A stretch of 64,000 nucleotides of DNA from Rhizobium sp. ASV8 (GTDB lineage: Bacteria; Pseudomonadota; Alphaproteobacteria; Rhizobiales; Rhizobiaceae), in the NCBI RefSeq assembly GCF_016429255.1, contig NZ_JAELUG010000006.1, positions 39,156 through 103,155 on the forward strand, in the 5' to 3' direction. Below the pieces are notes generated by a model that did not search any database, was not told where the DNA came from, and saw only the letters and a program-made list of their open reading frames with translations. Positions within the stretch are counted from its first letter, which is position 1; each line of letters begins with the position of its first letter. A program made the translations under genes and the position numbers. Positions 27,126 to 36,544 of the stretch are shown here, piece by piece.

Positions 27126-27575
27126 TTGACGAAACCACCCGCTACCCCGGAAAGCCGCCTCGCATCCACGGAAGTCGAGACGCATGTCGAGGCCTTTCAG
27201 AAAAGCCGCGATGACCGGCGTACGGAGCTCATGGAAGACTACGTCGAGCTGATCGCCGATCTGATAGAACATGCCGGCGAGGCGCGCCAGACGGATATCG
27301 CGCAGCGGCTGGGGGTAACTCAGCCCACCGTCGCCAAAATGCTCAAGCGGCTGGCCGAAGAAAACCTGATTACCCAGCGTCCTTACCGCGGCGTTTTTCT
27401 GACTGAGGAAGGACATCGTCTGGCTATGGCCACGCGGCGGCGGCATCAGGTCGTGGAAGCCGTCCTCTGCCGCCTGGGCGTCGATCCCGACACCGCGAGA
27501 AATGATGCCGAGGGTATCGAACATCACGTCAGCGAGAAAACCCTGGAAGCTTTCGAGCGGTTTCTAAAAGCATGA
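27126..27575 (+). CDS. mntR: Mn-responsive DtxR/MntR family transcriptional regulator
   Basis: A 149-residue protein with a winged helix ([45 protein letters not shown]) and a C-terminal metal-binding dimerisation helix set ([33 protein letters not shown]), as in E. coli MntR. The first in-frame start is a TTG at 27126 with GAGG 12 nt upstream, an unusual start codon. Rhizobia often use the Fur homologue Mur for mntH; a true MntR next to mntH indicates the alternative arrangement here. Confidence 0.9.
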   Translation: MTKPPATPESRLASTEVETHVEAFQKSRDDRRTELMEDYVELIADLIEHAGEARQTDIAQRLGVTQPTVAKMLKRLAEENLITQRPYRGVFLTEEGHRLAMATRRRHQVVEAVLCRLGVDPDTARNDAEGIEHHVSEKTLEAFERFLKA

Positions 27576-27772
27576 TGGATACAGGCGTGGCCCGAGAGCC
27601 ATTTTGAGCACAGTTTCAACAAGAATGAATTGAAAATAGTCTATAAACAACCGCCTGACTTGACCAATCAACCGGTATCAACGCAAGTTTTACAAATATT
27701 CGCTAAGCAGCATTTAGCGAACCGCCGGTCCCTGTGTTTTGCATTTCGCCTTTATAACCGGCGTAGGGAATC

Positions 27773-29242
27773 ATGATGAACGCCCAGGATCTTAGTTCCA
27801 CCGTATTCGATCTCGCCCCCGTTGCCATGTGGCTGGAGGACTTCAGCGGCGTCAAAGAGCAATTGGAACTCTGGCGGAGCGAAGGGGTCACGGATCTGCG
27901 CTCCTTCCTGGTTGCGGATCTGCGTCGCGTCGCTACCTGTTCGCAAAAGATCCGCGTCCTCGCCGTCAACGCAAAAACCCTGGAATTGTTCGAAGCGCCA
28001 TCTTTCGAGGCGCTGGTTGGCGGACTTTCCAATATCTTCCGCGGCGAGATGCTGCAGAGCCATGTCAACGAGCTGGTGGCGCTATGGGAGGGAAAGACGG
28101 AGTTTTCGAGCACGGCGATCAACTATGCGCTGGGTGGTCGCAGACTGGATATCCAGCTGCGCGCCGTCATACTGCCTGGCCACGAGACCTCCTGGGACCG
28201 CCTGCTGCTGACCACCGAAGACGTGACGGCACGCGAGGAAGCACGGCGCGAGGAAGAACGCCTGCGCCGCTACGCCGAGGGAATGTTCGAACATTCGCCG
28301 GTATCGCTCTGGGTTGAGGACTTCAGCCGCATCAAGATTTTGCTCGACGACATCCGCAAGCGCGGCATCATCGACTTTCAGGTTTTCCTCGACGTGCATC
28401 CGGAATTCGTGCAGCAATGCATGAGCGAGATCAGCGTACTCGACGTCAATCAGGCGACCCTGGATCTGTTCTGCGCGCCGGACCGCCAGACCTTGCACCA
28501 GCGGATCGGCGAAGTCTTCCGCAACGACATGGAAAAGCATTTCCGCGGTCAGCTGCTGGAACTTTGGAACGAGCGGCTCTTCCATCAGCGCGAAGTGCTG
28601 AATTATGCTCTCGATGGCTCCGAACGGCACGTTTTGCTGCAGTTTTCCGTTTTCCCGGGCCACGAACATGACTGGTCGCTGGTCCAGGTCGCGCTGACGG
28701 ATATTACCGCGCGCAAGAAGGCCGAGGCCTATCTCGAATATCTCGGCAAGCACGATGTCCTCACCAGGCTCTATAATCGCGCCTTCTACATGGACGAGAT
28801 CAACAGGCTGGAACGCAAATCCTTGCGGCCGGTCTCCGCCATCATCATCGATCTCAACGGCCTCAAGGAAGCCAATGACGAGAGCGGGCACGATGCTGGC
28901 GACTCCCTGCTGCGGCGTATGGGAGAAGTGCTTTCCAGCGTTGTATCCCAGCCAAATCATGCCGCCAGGATCGGCGGCGATGAATTTGCCGTCCTCATGC
29001 CGGGAGCCGATGAAATCGCGGCGGCGGCCATGGTGGAAACCATCAACGAACTGCTGAAGATCAACAACCAGTTCTATTCCAGCGCGCCGCTGAGCATTGC
29101 CGTCGGGGTGGCCACCAGCCAAGATGGCGAAACCATCGAAGCCACCGTGAAGCGGGCCGATCTTGGAATGTACGAACACAAGAAGGCTCATCATGCCGCA
29201 GCAGCCAAGGTGGGTGCGCATCAGGCAAAGCATGGCGCCTGA
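27773..29242 (+). CDS. Double-PAS GGDEF diguanylate cyclase
   Basis: A 489-residue soluble protein. Two sensor repeats of about 150 residues are clearly related: SPVSLWVEDFSRIK and APVAMWLEDFSGVK, each ending in LPGHE/FPGHE and then a TDITARKKAE-type PAS tail. The GGDEF domain (about residues 315-470) has HDVLTRLYNRAFY, IIDLNGLKEANDESGHDAGD and the intact motif RIGGDEFAVLMPG. No RxxD inhibitory site is visible. It should make cyclic di-GMP in response to a cytosolic cue sensed by the unusual PAS pair. The gene is isolated, and the motif ATAGTCTATAAA lies 126 bp upstream of its start. Confidence 0.9.
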   Translation: MMNAQDLSSTVFDLAPVAMWLEDFSGVKEQLELWRSEGVTDLRSFLVADLRRVATCSQKIRVLAVNAKTLELFEAPSFEALVGGLSNIFRGEMLQSHVNELVALWEGKTEFSSTAINYALGGRRLDIQLRAVILPGHETSWDRLLLTTEDVTAREEARREEERLRRYAEGMFEHSPVSLWVEDFSRIKILLDDIRKRGIIDFQVFLDVHPEFVQQCMSEISVLDVNQATLDLFCAPDRQTLHQRIGEVFRNDMEKHFRGQLLELWNERLFHQREVLNYALDGSERHVLLQFSVFPGHEHDWSLVQVALTDITARKKAEAYLEYLGKHDVLTRLYNRAFYMDEINRLERKSLRPVSAIIIDLNGLKEANDESGHDAGDSLLRRMGEVLSSVVSQPNHAARIGGDEFAVLMPGADEIAAAAMVETINELLKINNQFYSSAPLSIAVGVATSQDGETIEATVKRADLGMYEHKKAHHAAAAKVGAHQAKHGA

Positions 29243-29363
29243 CGGCGACACTCCACATTTCTGTCCCTGCGAAAGATTGGGCGGCTAGCCGCGAAATAGC
29301 CGTCAAGCGGGAACAAAAGCCCGCTGGCCTTCATTTGGCCATGCGGAAACACGGAGTTTTTAT

Positions 29364-30173
29364 ATGGAAGATCAAGCGACCAGCGTTGTCACCGCCACCC
29401 GCACGGCCCTGGATCAGGCCTCCGCGCTTGCAGTTCAATACGGTTTTTCGATCCTCGGTGCGATCATCCTCCTGATCGGTGGCTGGATTCTTGCGGGCGT
29501 CGTCAGCCGCGCGGCTTATCGCGTCATCTCGCGCATCCGGGGCATCGACGAAACGCTGGCAAGCTTCTTCCAGAACGTCCTTCACTACAGCCTGCTGATC
29601 CTGGTGTTCATCACCGTTCTCGGACAGTTCGGTGTCCAGACCGCTTCGATCATCGCCACACTGGGCGCCGCAGGCCTCGCCGTTGGACTGGCGCTTCAGG
29701 GAACCCTTCAGAATATTGCCGCCGGCATCATGTTGCTGGTCCTGCGGCCATTTCGGGTCGGCGAATATATCGAAACGACGAACGTCAAAGGCTACATCAA
29801 GGACATCGGTCTCTTTGCGACGGAGATGAGAACCGCTGATGGTCTCTACCTGATGGCGCCGAACTCCACGCTTTGGAACACGCCGATCGTCAATCACAGC
29901 CGCGAGCCGGATCGCCGCCAAGAACTCTCGATCACCCTGGGGAGCGGCGCCGATATCGAGCTTGCGCGCAAGACCATTCTCGACGTGGTCACATCCGATC
30001 AGCGCGTCAAGACGACCCCTGCGCCTGTCGCCTATATAGACGATTTATCCGCCGACCAGACAGTACTGAAGCTCGACTATTGGACTGTTACCTCATCCTG
30101 GACATCAGCCCGGCAAGACATCATCGCAAAGCTGCGATCTCAGCTTGCTTCGGCCAACATCCCGATCAAATAG
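29364..30173 (+). CDS. mscS: Small-conductance mechanosensitive channel MscS
   Basis: A 269-residue protein of the short MscS type with three membrane helices. The pore helix is recognisable from ASIIATLGAAGLAVGLALQGTLQNIAAGIMLLVLRPFRVGEYIE, with its Gly/Ala ridge and the following beta domain containing LMAPNSTLWNTPIVNHS. It opens on membrane tension to release solutes during hypo-osmotic shock. Monocistronic by position. Confidence 0.95.
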   Translation: MEDQATSVVTATRTALDQASALAVQYGFSILGAIILLIGGWILAGVVSRAAYRVISRIRGIDETLASFFQNVLHYSLLILVFITVLGQFGVQTASIIATLGAAGLAVGLALQGTLQNIAAGIMLLVLRPFRVGEYIETTNVKGYIKDIGLFATEMRTADGLYLMAPNSTLWNTPIVNHSREPDRRQELSITLGSGADIELARKTILDVVTSDQRVKTTPAPVAYIDDLSADQTVLKLDYWTVTSSWTSARQDIIAKLRSQLASANIPIK

Positions 30174-30199
30174 AGGGCAGTCGCGGATCTTTTCGCACC

Positions 30200-30216
30200 T
30201 CGCCCGAAACGGGCGA
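30200..30216. terminator. Hairpin between convergent mscS and secreted protein gene
   Basis: TCGCCCG and CGGGCGA pair perfectly around AAA. It lies in the 50-bp gap between convergent genes. There is no T tract. Confidence 0.4.
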
Positions 30217-30223
30217 CGGGCCG

Positions 30224-30880
30224 CTACCATCTCACGCGATAGTCAAGACGCAGATTGCCTGACGGCGTCAATCTCTGCGGATCGGTGAACGAGCCCGAGA
30301 AGTTGAGGTTCGGGGCAAGCGGTTGCTGAAACGACACCGTACTGGAGAAGATGCTGCCGACCTGCTTGAGATTGCCGCTCGCCGATAGAGATGTCCCGGT
30401 CCACGGAACAGCAACTGTCACCGCCTGTGTCGCCGTGACCAAGGTCGGTGCATTCCGCATGCCCGTATAGTTGAGGTTCAACGAGCGGGAGGTGCTCATA
30501 TCGAGATCTTCGGAGACGATCCAGCCGTGCGAACGCCCGAAGCAGATAGCTCCCGCGCCGTTGACCGTGTCCAACCGCAGCGCCACCTCGCGCCGCGCGG
30601 CACCCGAAAAACGGCCTGGACGATCGACTGCCATACCCCAGAACGTCGCGAGCCTGCTGTCGCGCGCGATCGTTCCATTGGTCGTCCCGCCGATGCCAAG
30701 ATCCATGCCGGCACTGACATCCCACGCCATCGGCAATCGAAAGCCGACAGTGGTCTTGTAGGTTCGCGGCGCAACCTTCACCGGCGACCAGATCATCATG
30801 TCGCTGGCATTGGCGGCTTGCGACAGCGGCAGCACGCTTGCAAGAACGCCCAGAAAGGCGCGCTTGGCAATAAAAGCCAT
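30224..30880 (-). CDS. Secreted hypothetical protein, beta-rich
   Basis: A 218-residue protein with a signal peptide (FLGVLASVLPLSQAANASD). The rest is rich in Ser, Thr and Gly with alternating polar and hydrophobic residues and ends in LRLDYRVRW, an aromatic C-terminus as seen in outer-membrane beta-barrels. The pattern fits a small barrel or periplasmic beta protein, but I do not recognise a family. Its neighbours give no functional hint. Confidence 0.75.
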   Translation of the reverse strand: MAFIAKRAFLGVLASVLPLSQAANASDMMIWSPVKVAPRTYKTTVGFRLPMAWDVSAGMDLGIGGTTNGTIARDSRLATFWGMAVDRPGRFSGAARREVALRLDTVNGAGAICFGRSHGWIVSEDLDMSTSRSLNLNYTGMRNAPTLVTATQAVTVAVPWTGTSLSASGNLKQVGSIFSSTVSFQQPLAPNLNFSGSFTDPQRLTPSGNLRLDYRVRW

Positions 30881-31221
30881 TCATAAACCCATTTATCTTT
30901 GCCCCGAAAACTGGCATCGGGGCGCATCAAGACAACAGCCGAATACGCCGCTAACGCCGCATCTGGCCTCGGATTGATTTGTTCGGTTAAGCGCCCGAAA
31001 TCAAAGCGCATCGGAGCCATAGCCTAGGCATCCGATTGAAGGACAAAGCCGCCACAAATCAGGCAGCACCTTCATCCAAAGGATCACATCCACGGCCGCG
31101 CTTGTAAACCCCTGGGTTCAGGTTTTTTGCTGCAGCGCACATTTGCCACCTGTTGCGGCAGCACGGCAATTCGTCGGTGTCCGATGAGCAAACCGCTGCA
31201 ATCAGCGCGTGGGTCGTCGCA
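30881..31221. other. Intergenic region without a supportable gene
   Basis: These 341 bp contain the promoter of the minus-strand secreted protein and the end of the luciferase-like gene's transcript. A weak hairpin with a T run (CCTGGGTTCAGG then TTTTTT near 31108-31130) is on the plus strand only. Open frames here lack coding character. Confidence 0.5.
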
Positions 31222-32313
31222 TCACTCCACCCGAAGACCGGCTTTCTTCAGAAGCGGGAGTACCCGATCGCAGAAATAGGGAAGCTCTTGCGTGTAATTG
31301 ACGAACGACAGGGCGATGCCGGCATAGCCCTGCTCGGCGATTGCGATCATCTCGTCCGCAATCCGCTGAGGCGTACCGATCAATGGATAGCTCCCTGCCC
31401 CTCCCGCAAAGCGCTGCCGATAGCGATCATAAGCGTCGCGATCATGAGACTGAGAAAACTCCTTTTTGCCGGCCATGTGCTGGTCGACGGCGGCATGATC
31501 AGCCATGGTAACGGCATAGCGGGTATAGTAATCTTCTGCCTCCGCCTGCGTTTCGCGGCAGACGACGTGACACACGGTATAGACCCCCACCTGCCTTCCG
31601 CTCTTTTCCGCCCGCTCGCCGATATCGGCGACGTGCTTTCCGGCCTCCGCGATCTCCGTGAACGTCGTGAAGAGGTAGTCGCAGTGGCCGGCGGCGAAAT
31701 CGCGGCCGGGACCGCCGAAGGCTGCATTCATCGTCACGGGCCGCGGCGCCTGCAGGCTTGCCGGCCGGCTGACGGCTTCCTTCAGATTGTAGTAGGTTCC
31801 GGCGTAGTCCAGAGGGTCGTCGGAGGCATAGAGCCTTTCGACGATCTCGAGCCATTCCGCCGCCTGGTCATATCCCTTCTCGACCAGCGGCACGCCGAAC
31901 ATGCCGAATTCCTTCGGATTCCAGCCGCAGACGATATTGAGCCCGGCGCGTCCCCGGCTGATGTGATCGACCGTGGCGAGAGACTTGGCTGCATAGAGCG
32001 GATGAACAAGCGGCACATGTACCGTCATGAACAGACCGATACGATCGGTCGCCGCGGAAAGGGCTGCGGCCCAGGTGAAAGTCTCGAACGACCATTCCCG
32101 CACCCGGTTCTTGCCGCCAAAGCCGCGCCAGCGGGCGATCGGCAGGAAAAATTCGAGACCGGCACGGTCGGCGATCTGTGCCGCCGTCAGATTGTCCTGC
32201 CATCCTGCCGTCCAGCGCTCGGGCACATCGGTGATCGCCAGCCCGCCATCGGCATTCGATGAAAACACGCCAAGCTTCAGCCGGTTCGGTCCCTTCAGCG
32301 GATGCGTCTTCAT
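31222..32313 (-). CDS. RutA-like LLM-class flavin monooxygenase
   Basis: About 363 residues from the ATG at 32313, which has a strong GGGAGGAG site; the frame runs back to 32400 without support. LKLGVFSSNADGGLAITDVPERW, RWRGFGGKNRVREWSFETFTWAAALSAATDRI and INIVCGWNPKEFGMFG-like core segments resemble the RutA/SfnG branch of the family (pyrimidine or dimethylsulfone monooxygenases). No rut or sfn genes accompany it. A LysR regulator lies upstream on the same strand but faces the lysine operon. Confidence 0.87.
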   Translation of the reverse strand: MKTHPLKGPNRLKLGVFSSNADGGLAITDVPERWTAGWQDNLTAAQIADRAGLEFFLPIARWRGFGGKNRVREWSFETFTWAAALSAATDRIGLFMTVHVPLVHPLYAAKSLATVDHISRGRAGLNIVCGWNPKEFGMFGVPLVEKGYDQAAEWLEIVERLYASDDPLDYAGTYYNLKEAVSRPASLQAPRPVTMNAAFGGPGRDFAAGHCDYLFTTFTEIAEAGKHVADIGERAEKSGRQVGVYTVCHVVCRETQAEAEDYYTRYAVTMADHAAVDQHMAGKKEFSQSHDRDAYDRYRQRFAGGAGSYPLIGTPQRIADEMIAIAEQGYAGIALSFVNYTQELPYFCDRVLPLLKKAGLRVE

Positions 32314-32538
32314 GGTGGCTTGCTCCTCCCCGAGTTCACCTTGCACCTGTGCCACATCGAAAATGCAGCAGCACGACAGAGCAATGTGTGACGCCCACAA
32401 GAAAGAATTTCAAGCTTAAAATTTATCGATCGATATCAAGCATGCGGCATATGGGTCTCGAGCGGCCTTGCAACACCGACACGCGTAGGCTCAAAAGCGT
32501 GAGGCGCGCGAAGTCGATGCGAAAGATCGCGGCGCAAT

Positions 32539-33450
32539 TCAGCCTGCCTGCGATCGGGGCGGAACTTCATTCAGGAGCCAGTTCTGAAACAATGTCGCCG
32601 TCTCGTTTGTCTGCTTCTTTTCCGGCATGACGATGTAATAGCTGTTCTCCGTCGGCATCGGCAGATCGAACAAGGGTCGAAGGGTGCCGGAGCTCAACTC
32701 CTCCTCGATCAGATAGGTGGGCAGAAGCGCCACACCCAGCCCGGACATAGCTGCGGCGATAATCATGGAAAACTGGTCGAAGCGCGCGCCGGGGTAAGCG
32801 TTCTCGCTCGGCAGATCCTGCAGATCGAACCATTGAGCCCAAAGCTTCGGGCGGGTGGTCAGGTGAAGCAGCGGCGCGTCGGCCAACTCCACCGGCGACT
32901 GCAGATCCAGCCGTGCGGCAAGCGCCCGACTGGCAACAGGCAGGACCGTCTCGCTGCAAAGAAAGGTCGCAACAGCGCCGGCCCAGGCCGGCAGCCCGTA
33001 GTGGATGGCCAGATCGAAATTGTCCTCGTCGAAATTGAAAGGCTTGGAGCGCGATTCCACGGTAACGGCGACGTCACGATGTTCTTCGAGAAACCTGCCG
33101 AGGCGCGGCACCAGCCAGCGAGTGCCGAAGGTCGGCAAAGTCGCCACTTTCAGCGACAGCTTCATCTGCCCAGCCGCAACGGCACCAATCATCAACCGCT
33201 CCGAACGCAGCAGCAGATCCTTGACCTCCGGCAACAACCGAAGTCCGGCCTCCGAAAGTACGACGCGCTGTCTCACGCGCTCGAAGAGCTTCAAGCCGGT
33301 CTGCTGCTCCAGTTCGCTGATCTGACGGCTGACGGCACTTTGCGTCAGATTGAGTTCCTCGGCGGCGCGCGAAAAATTCTGATGGCGCGCTGCGCACTCA
33401 AACGCCTGCAGATTGACGATGTCGGGGATAAGGCGTCGACGCATAGTCAT
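32539..33450 (-). CDS. LysR family regulator of the lysine catabolic operon
   Basis: A 303-residue regulator with the N-terminal helix-turn-helix FECAARHQNFSRAAEELNLTQSAVSRQISELEQQTGLKLFER and the GcvA-like effector domain. It is divergent from hglS with 103 bp between starts, the standard layout for a LysR activator of its neighbour. The effector may be lysine, 2-aminoadipate or 2-oxoadipate; this is inference from position. Confidence 0.9.
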   Translation of the reverse strand: MTMRRRLIPDIVNLQAFECAARHQNFSRAAEELNLTQSAVSRQISELEQQTGLKLFERVRQRVVLSEAGLRLLPEVKDLLLRSERLMIGAVAAGQMKLSLKVATLPTFGTRWLVPRLGRFLEEHRDVAVTVESRSKPFNFDEDNFDLAIHYGLPAWAGAVATFLCSETVLPVASRALAARLDLQSPVELADAPLLHLTTRPKLWAQWFDLQDLPSENAYPGARFDQFSMIIAAAMSGLGVALLPTYLIEEELSSGTLRPLFDLPMPTENSYYIVMPEKKQTNETATLFQNWLLNEVPPRSQAG

Positions 33451-33553
33451 TCCATTTCAGCATCAAGTTAGGATTTTCTCTCACAAGACCTACTCGTCAG
33501 CAAGATATATTCTGCGTGATAGGAATGATGTAGCCTTTCAGGAAGAGATTACC

Positions 33554-34948
33554 ATGAAGTCCGATCACATCTCGACCAGCGATATACGCAGTGCCTTTTC
33601 GGCCGCTATGTCCGCCATGTACCGCGAAGAAGTACCCGCCTATGGTACGCTTATGGAGCTGGTCGGCCGCGTCAACGACGAGACGCTGGCCGCGCAGCCT
33701 AAATTGAAAGAGCGCTTGCAGGCGACCGACTATCTCGATCGCATCTCCGAAGAGCGGCATGGCGCGATTCGACTCGGGACGGCCGCAGAACTTGCCATGA
33801 TGGCGCGCGTCTTCGCAGTCATGGGGATGTATCCGGTCGGCTATTACGATCTCTCGACGGCGGGTGTGCCGGTGCACTCCACGGCGTTCCGCCCGATCGG
33901 CGATGCCGAGTTGAAGCGTAATCCGTTCCGCGTCTTCACTTCGCTGCTGCGTCTCGACCTGATTGCCGATGAGGAGCTGCGCGAGGCATCGGCGCAGATT
34001 CTCGCGAAGCGTCAGATCTTCACCAAGGGCGCTGTCGAACTCACCGAGAAGGCCGAGCGCGATGGCGGTCTCGGCAAAGAGGATGCTCAGCGCTTCGTCA
34101 GCGAAGTGCTGGAGACTTTCCGCTGGCACGATGAAGCAAATGTCGATGCTGCCATGTATCACCGCCTTCATGACGCGCATCGTCTGATCGCCGATGTCGT
34201 GTCGTTCAAGGGGCCGCACATCAACCATCTGACGCCCCGCACCCTCGACATCGATCAGGTCCAGTCGCTGATGCCCGAATACGGCATCGCGCCCAAGGCT
34301 GTCGTCGAGGGACCGCCGACCCGCGCCTGCCCTATCCTGCTGCGGCAGACTTCATTCAAGGCGCTGGAAGAGCCGGTGTCTTTCCGCAATGCCGATGGCG
34401 TTTGGGAAACCGGCTCGCATACCGCGCGTTTCGGCGAAATCGAGCAGCGCGGCGTCGCCCTGACACCCAAGGGTCGTGCGCTCTATGATCAGCTGCTCGA
34501 TGCCTCGCGCAAGATCGTGCGTCCGGCGGCCGATGGGTCGAATGCCCGTGACTATGAAGCCGCGCTCGCCCAGAGTTTCGCAGAATTCCCCGATGACTGG
34601 TCAACCATTCGCGCCCAGGGCCTGGGTTACTTCACCTATTCGCTGACGGCCAAGGGCAAAGCTGCCGCAACCACCCGCGGCGACATCGAGACATTGATCG
34701 ATCAGGGCCTCGTTCAGTTCGATCCGATCGTGTACGAAGACTTCCTTCCCGTCAGCGCCGCTGGTATCTTCCAGTCCAACCTCGGTGACGGCGCGCAGCA
34801 GGAGTTTGTCGCAAGCCCGAACCAGAAGCGCTTCGAAACCGATCTCGGTATGAAGGTGCTGAACGAATTCGACCATTATGCCGGCATCGAGCAGGCATCG
34901 ATCGACGCCTGCCTGCAGGCGTTGTCCAAACAAGACGCAGCCGAGTGA
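33554..34948 (+). CDS. hglS: 2-oxoadipate dioxygenase/decarboxylase (HglS, DUF1338)
   Basis: A 464-residue Fe(II) enzyme from the ATG at 33554 (AGGAAGAG upstream). HglS of Pseudomonas putida converts 2-oxoadipate to D-2-hydroxyglutarate. The iron and substrate residues recalled for HglS (His70, Arg74, His226, a Glu near 294) align with His69 and Arg73 in EERHGAIR, His225 in HINHLTPR and Glu295 in FGEIEQRG. The family-typical PVGYYDLSTAGVPVHSTAFRP is present. It opens the lysine operon, followed by the semialdehyde dehydrogenase after 58 bp. Confidence 0.92.
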   Translation: MKSDHISTSDIRSAFSAAMSAMYREEVPAYGTLMELVGRVNDETLAAQPKLKERLQATDYLDRISEERHGAIRLGTAAELAMMARVFAVMGMYPVGYYDLSTAGVPVHSTAFRPIGDAELKRNPFRVFTSLLRLDLIADEELREASAQILAKRQIFTKGAVELTEKAERDGGLGKEDAQRFVSEVLETFRWHDEANVDAAMYHRLHDAHRLIADVVSFKGPHINHLTPRTLDIDQVQSLMPEYGIAPKAVVEGPPTRACPILLRQTSFKALEEPVSFRNADGVWETGSHTARFGEIEQRGVALTPKGRALYDQLLDASRKIVRPAADGSNARDYEAALAQSFAEFPDDWSTIRAQGLGYFTYSLTAKGKAAATTRGDIETLIDQGLVQFDPIVYEDFLPVSAAGIFQSNLGDGAQQEFVASPNQKRFETDLGMKVLNEFDHYAGIEQASIDACLQALSKQDAAE

Positions 34949-35006
34949 TGCGATGCGGCGGAAGTGCCGCTCGCAGCCTGGATCAAGACAAGTGGAGTTT
35001 GATAAG

Positions 35007-36539
35007 ATGAACATCGCAGCAAAGAACATTTCCGTCGCAGCCGAAGCGGCCGCCATCCTCGAAAAGCTCGGCGTCGACAAGGCGCTCTACACGCAAGGCG
35101 ACATGCCGTCCTATTCTCCGGTCACCGGCGAGAAGATCGGCAACCTCAAGACCGTTTCGGCGGCTGAAGCGGCTGAGCGCATCGAGAAGGCCCATGCGGC
35201 ATACCGTGCCTGGCGCCTGGTGCCGGCGCCGAAGCGCGGCGAACTGGTTCGCCTGCTCGGCGAAGAGCTTCGCGCCGCCAAGGACGATCTCGGCCGCCTC
35301 GTCTCCATCGAAGCCGGCAAGATCCGTTCGGAAGGCCTCGGCGAAGTGCAGGAAATGATCGACATCTGCGATTTCGCAGTCGGTCTCTCCCGCCAGCTCT
35401 ACGGTTTGACGATCGCCACCGAACGCCCGGGCCATCGCATGATGGAAACCTGGCATCCGCTCGGCGTTGTCGGCATCATCTCGGCCTTCAATTTCCCGGT
35501 CGCCGTCTGGTCGTGGAATGCGGCACTGGCTCTGATCTGCGGCGACTCGATCGTCTGGAAGCCCTCTGAAAAGACGCCGCTGACGGCTCTCGCTTCGCAG
35601 GCAATTCTCGACCGCGCGCTTGCGCGCTTCGGCGATGCGCCGGAAGGCCTATCGCAGCTGCTGATCGGTGACCGCGTCATCGGCGAAGTCCTGGTCGATC
35701 ACCCCAAGGTGCCGCTCGTCTCGGCAACCGGCTCGACCCGCATGGGTCGTGATGTCGGACCGCGGCTTGCCAAGCGCTTTGCACGCGCCATCCTCGAACT
35801 CGGCGGCAACAATGCCGGCATCGTCTGCCCGTCGGCCGATCTGGACATGGCACTGCGCGCCATCGCTTTCGGCGCCATGGGCACAGCCGGCCAGCGTTGC
35901 ACGACACTGCGTCGCCTCTTTGTTCACAAGAGCGTCTACGATCAGCTCGTGCCGCGCCTGAAGAAGGCCTACCAGAGCGTCTCGGTCGGCGATCCCCTGC
36001 AGTCCTCCGCGCTCGTCGGCCCGCTGATCGACAAGGCGGCTTTCGACGGCATGCAGAAGGCAATTGCTGAGGCAAAGTCCCATGGCGGCTCTGTGACCGG
36101 CGGCGAACGTGTCGATGTCGGCCATGCCGATGGCTTCTACGTCAAGCCGGCTCTCGTGGAAATGTCGAAGCAGGCGGGACCGGTCTTCGAAGAGACCTTT
36201 GCGCCCATCCTCTACGTCATGCCCTATGACGATTTCGATGCCGTCCTTGACGACCACAATGCGGTTGCCGCCGGCCTGTCCTCCTCGATCTTCACCCGCG
36301 ACATGCAGGAATCCGAGCGCTTCCTTGCGGCCGATGGTTCCGATTGCGGCATCGCCAACGTCAACATTGGCACCTCGGGCGCGGAAATCGGCGGTGCATT
36401 CGGCGGCGAAAAGGAAACCGGCGGCGGCCGTGAATCCGGCTCGGACGCCTGGAGAGCCTACATGCGCCGGGCGACCAATACCGTCAACTACTCCAAGGCC
36501 CTGCCGCTGGCACAGGGCGTTTCCTTCGACATAGAGTAA
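35007..36539 (+). CDS. amaB: 2-aminoadipate 6-semialdehyde dehydrogenase (AmaB/ALDH7 type)
   Basis: A 510-residue aldehyde dehydrogenase starting at 35007 with GGAG upstream (an open frame to 34878 overlaps hglS). Catalytic residues are Glu264 in ELGGNN and Cys298 in GQRCTTLRR; FNFPVAVWSWNAALALICGD and KPSEKTPLTA are characteristic of the ALDH7A1/antiquitin group. It would oxidise 2-aminoadipate 6-semialdehyde to 2-aminoadipate with NAD(P)+. It sits between hglS and an aminotransferase, the order expected for lysine breakdown. Confidence 0.93.
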   Translation: MNIAAKNISVAAEAAAILEKLGVDKALYTQGDMPSYSPVTGEKIGNLKTVSAAEAAERIEKAHAAYRAWRLVPAPKRGELVRLLGEELRAAKDDLGRLVSIEAGKIRSEGLGEVQEMIDICDFAVGLSRQLYGLTIATERPGHRMMETWHPLGVVGIISAFNFPVAVWSWNAALALICGDSIVWKPSEKTPLTALASQAILDRALARFGDAPEGLSQLLIGDRVIGEVLVDHPKVPLVSATGSTRMGRDVGPRLAKRFARAILELGGNNAGIVCPSADLDMALRAIAFGAMGTAGQRCTTLRRLFVHKSVYDQLVPRLKKAYQSVSVGDPLQSSALVGPLIDKAAFDGMQKAIAEAKSHGGSVTGGERVDVGHADGFYVKPALVEMSKQAGPVFEETFAPILYVMPYDDFDAVLDDHNAVAAGLSSSIFTRDMQESERFLAADGSDCGIANVNIGTSGAEIGGAFGGEKETGGGRESGSDAWRAYMRRATNTVNYSKALPLAQGVSFDIE

Positions 36540-36544
36540 GCTCC

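Noticed and set aside
28082..29251. 389-codon frame antisense to the PAS-GGDEF gene
   Set aside because: The plus strand carries intact duplicated PAS and GGDEF motifs; the antisense frame has none.
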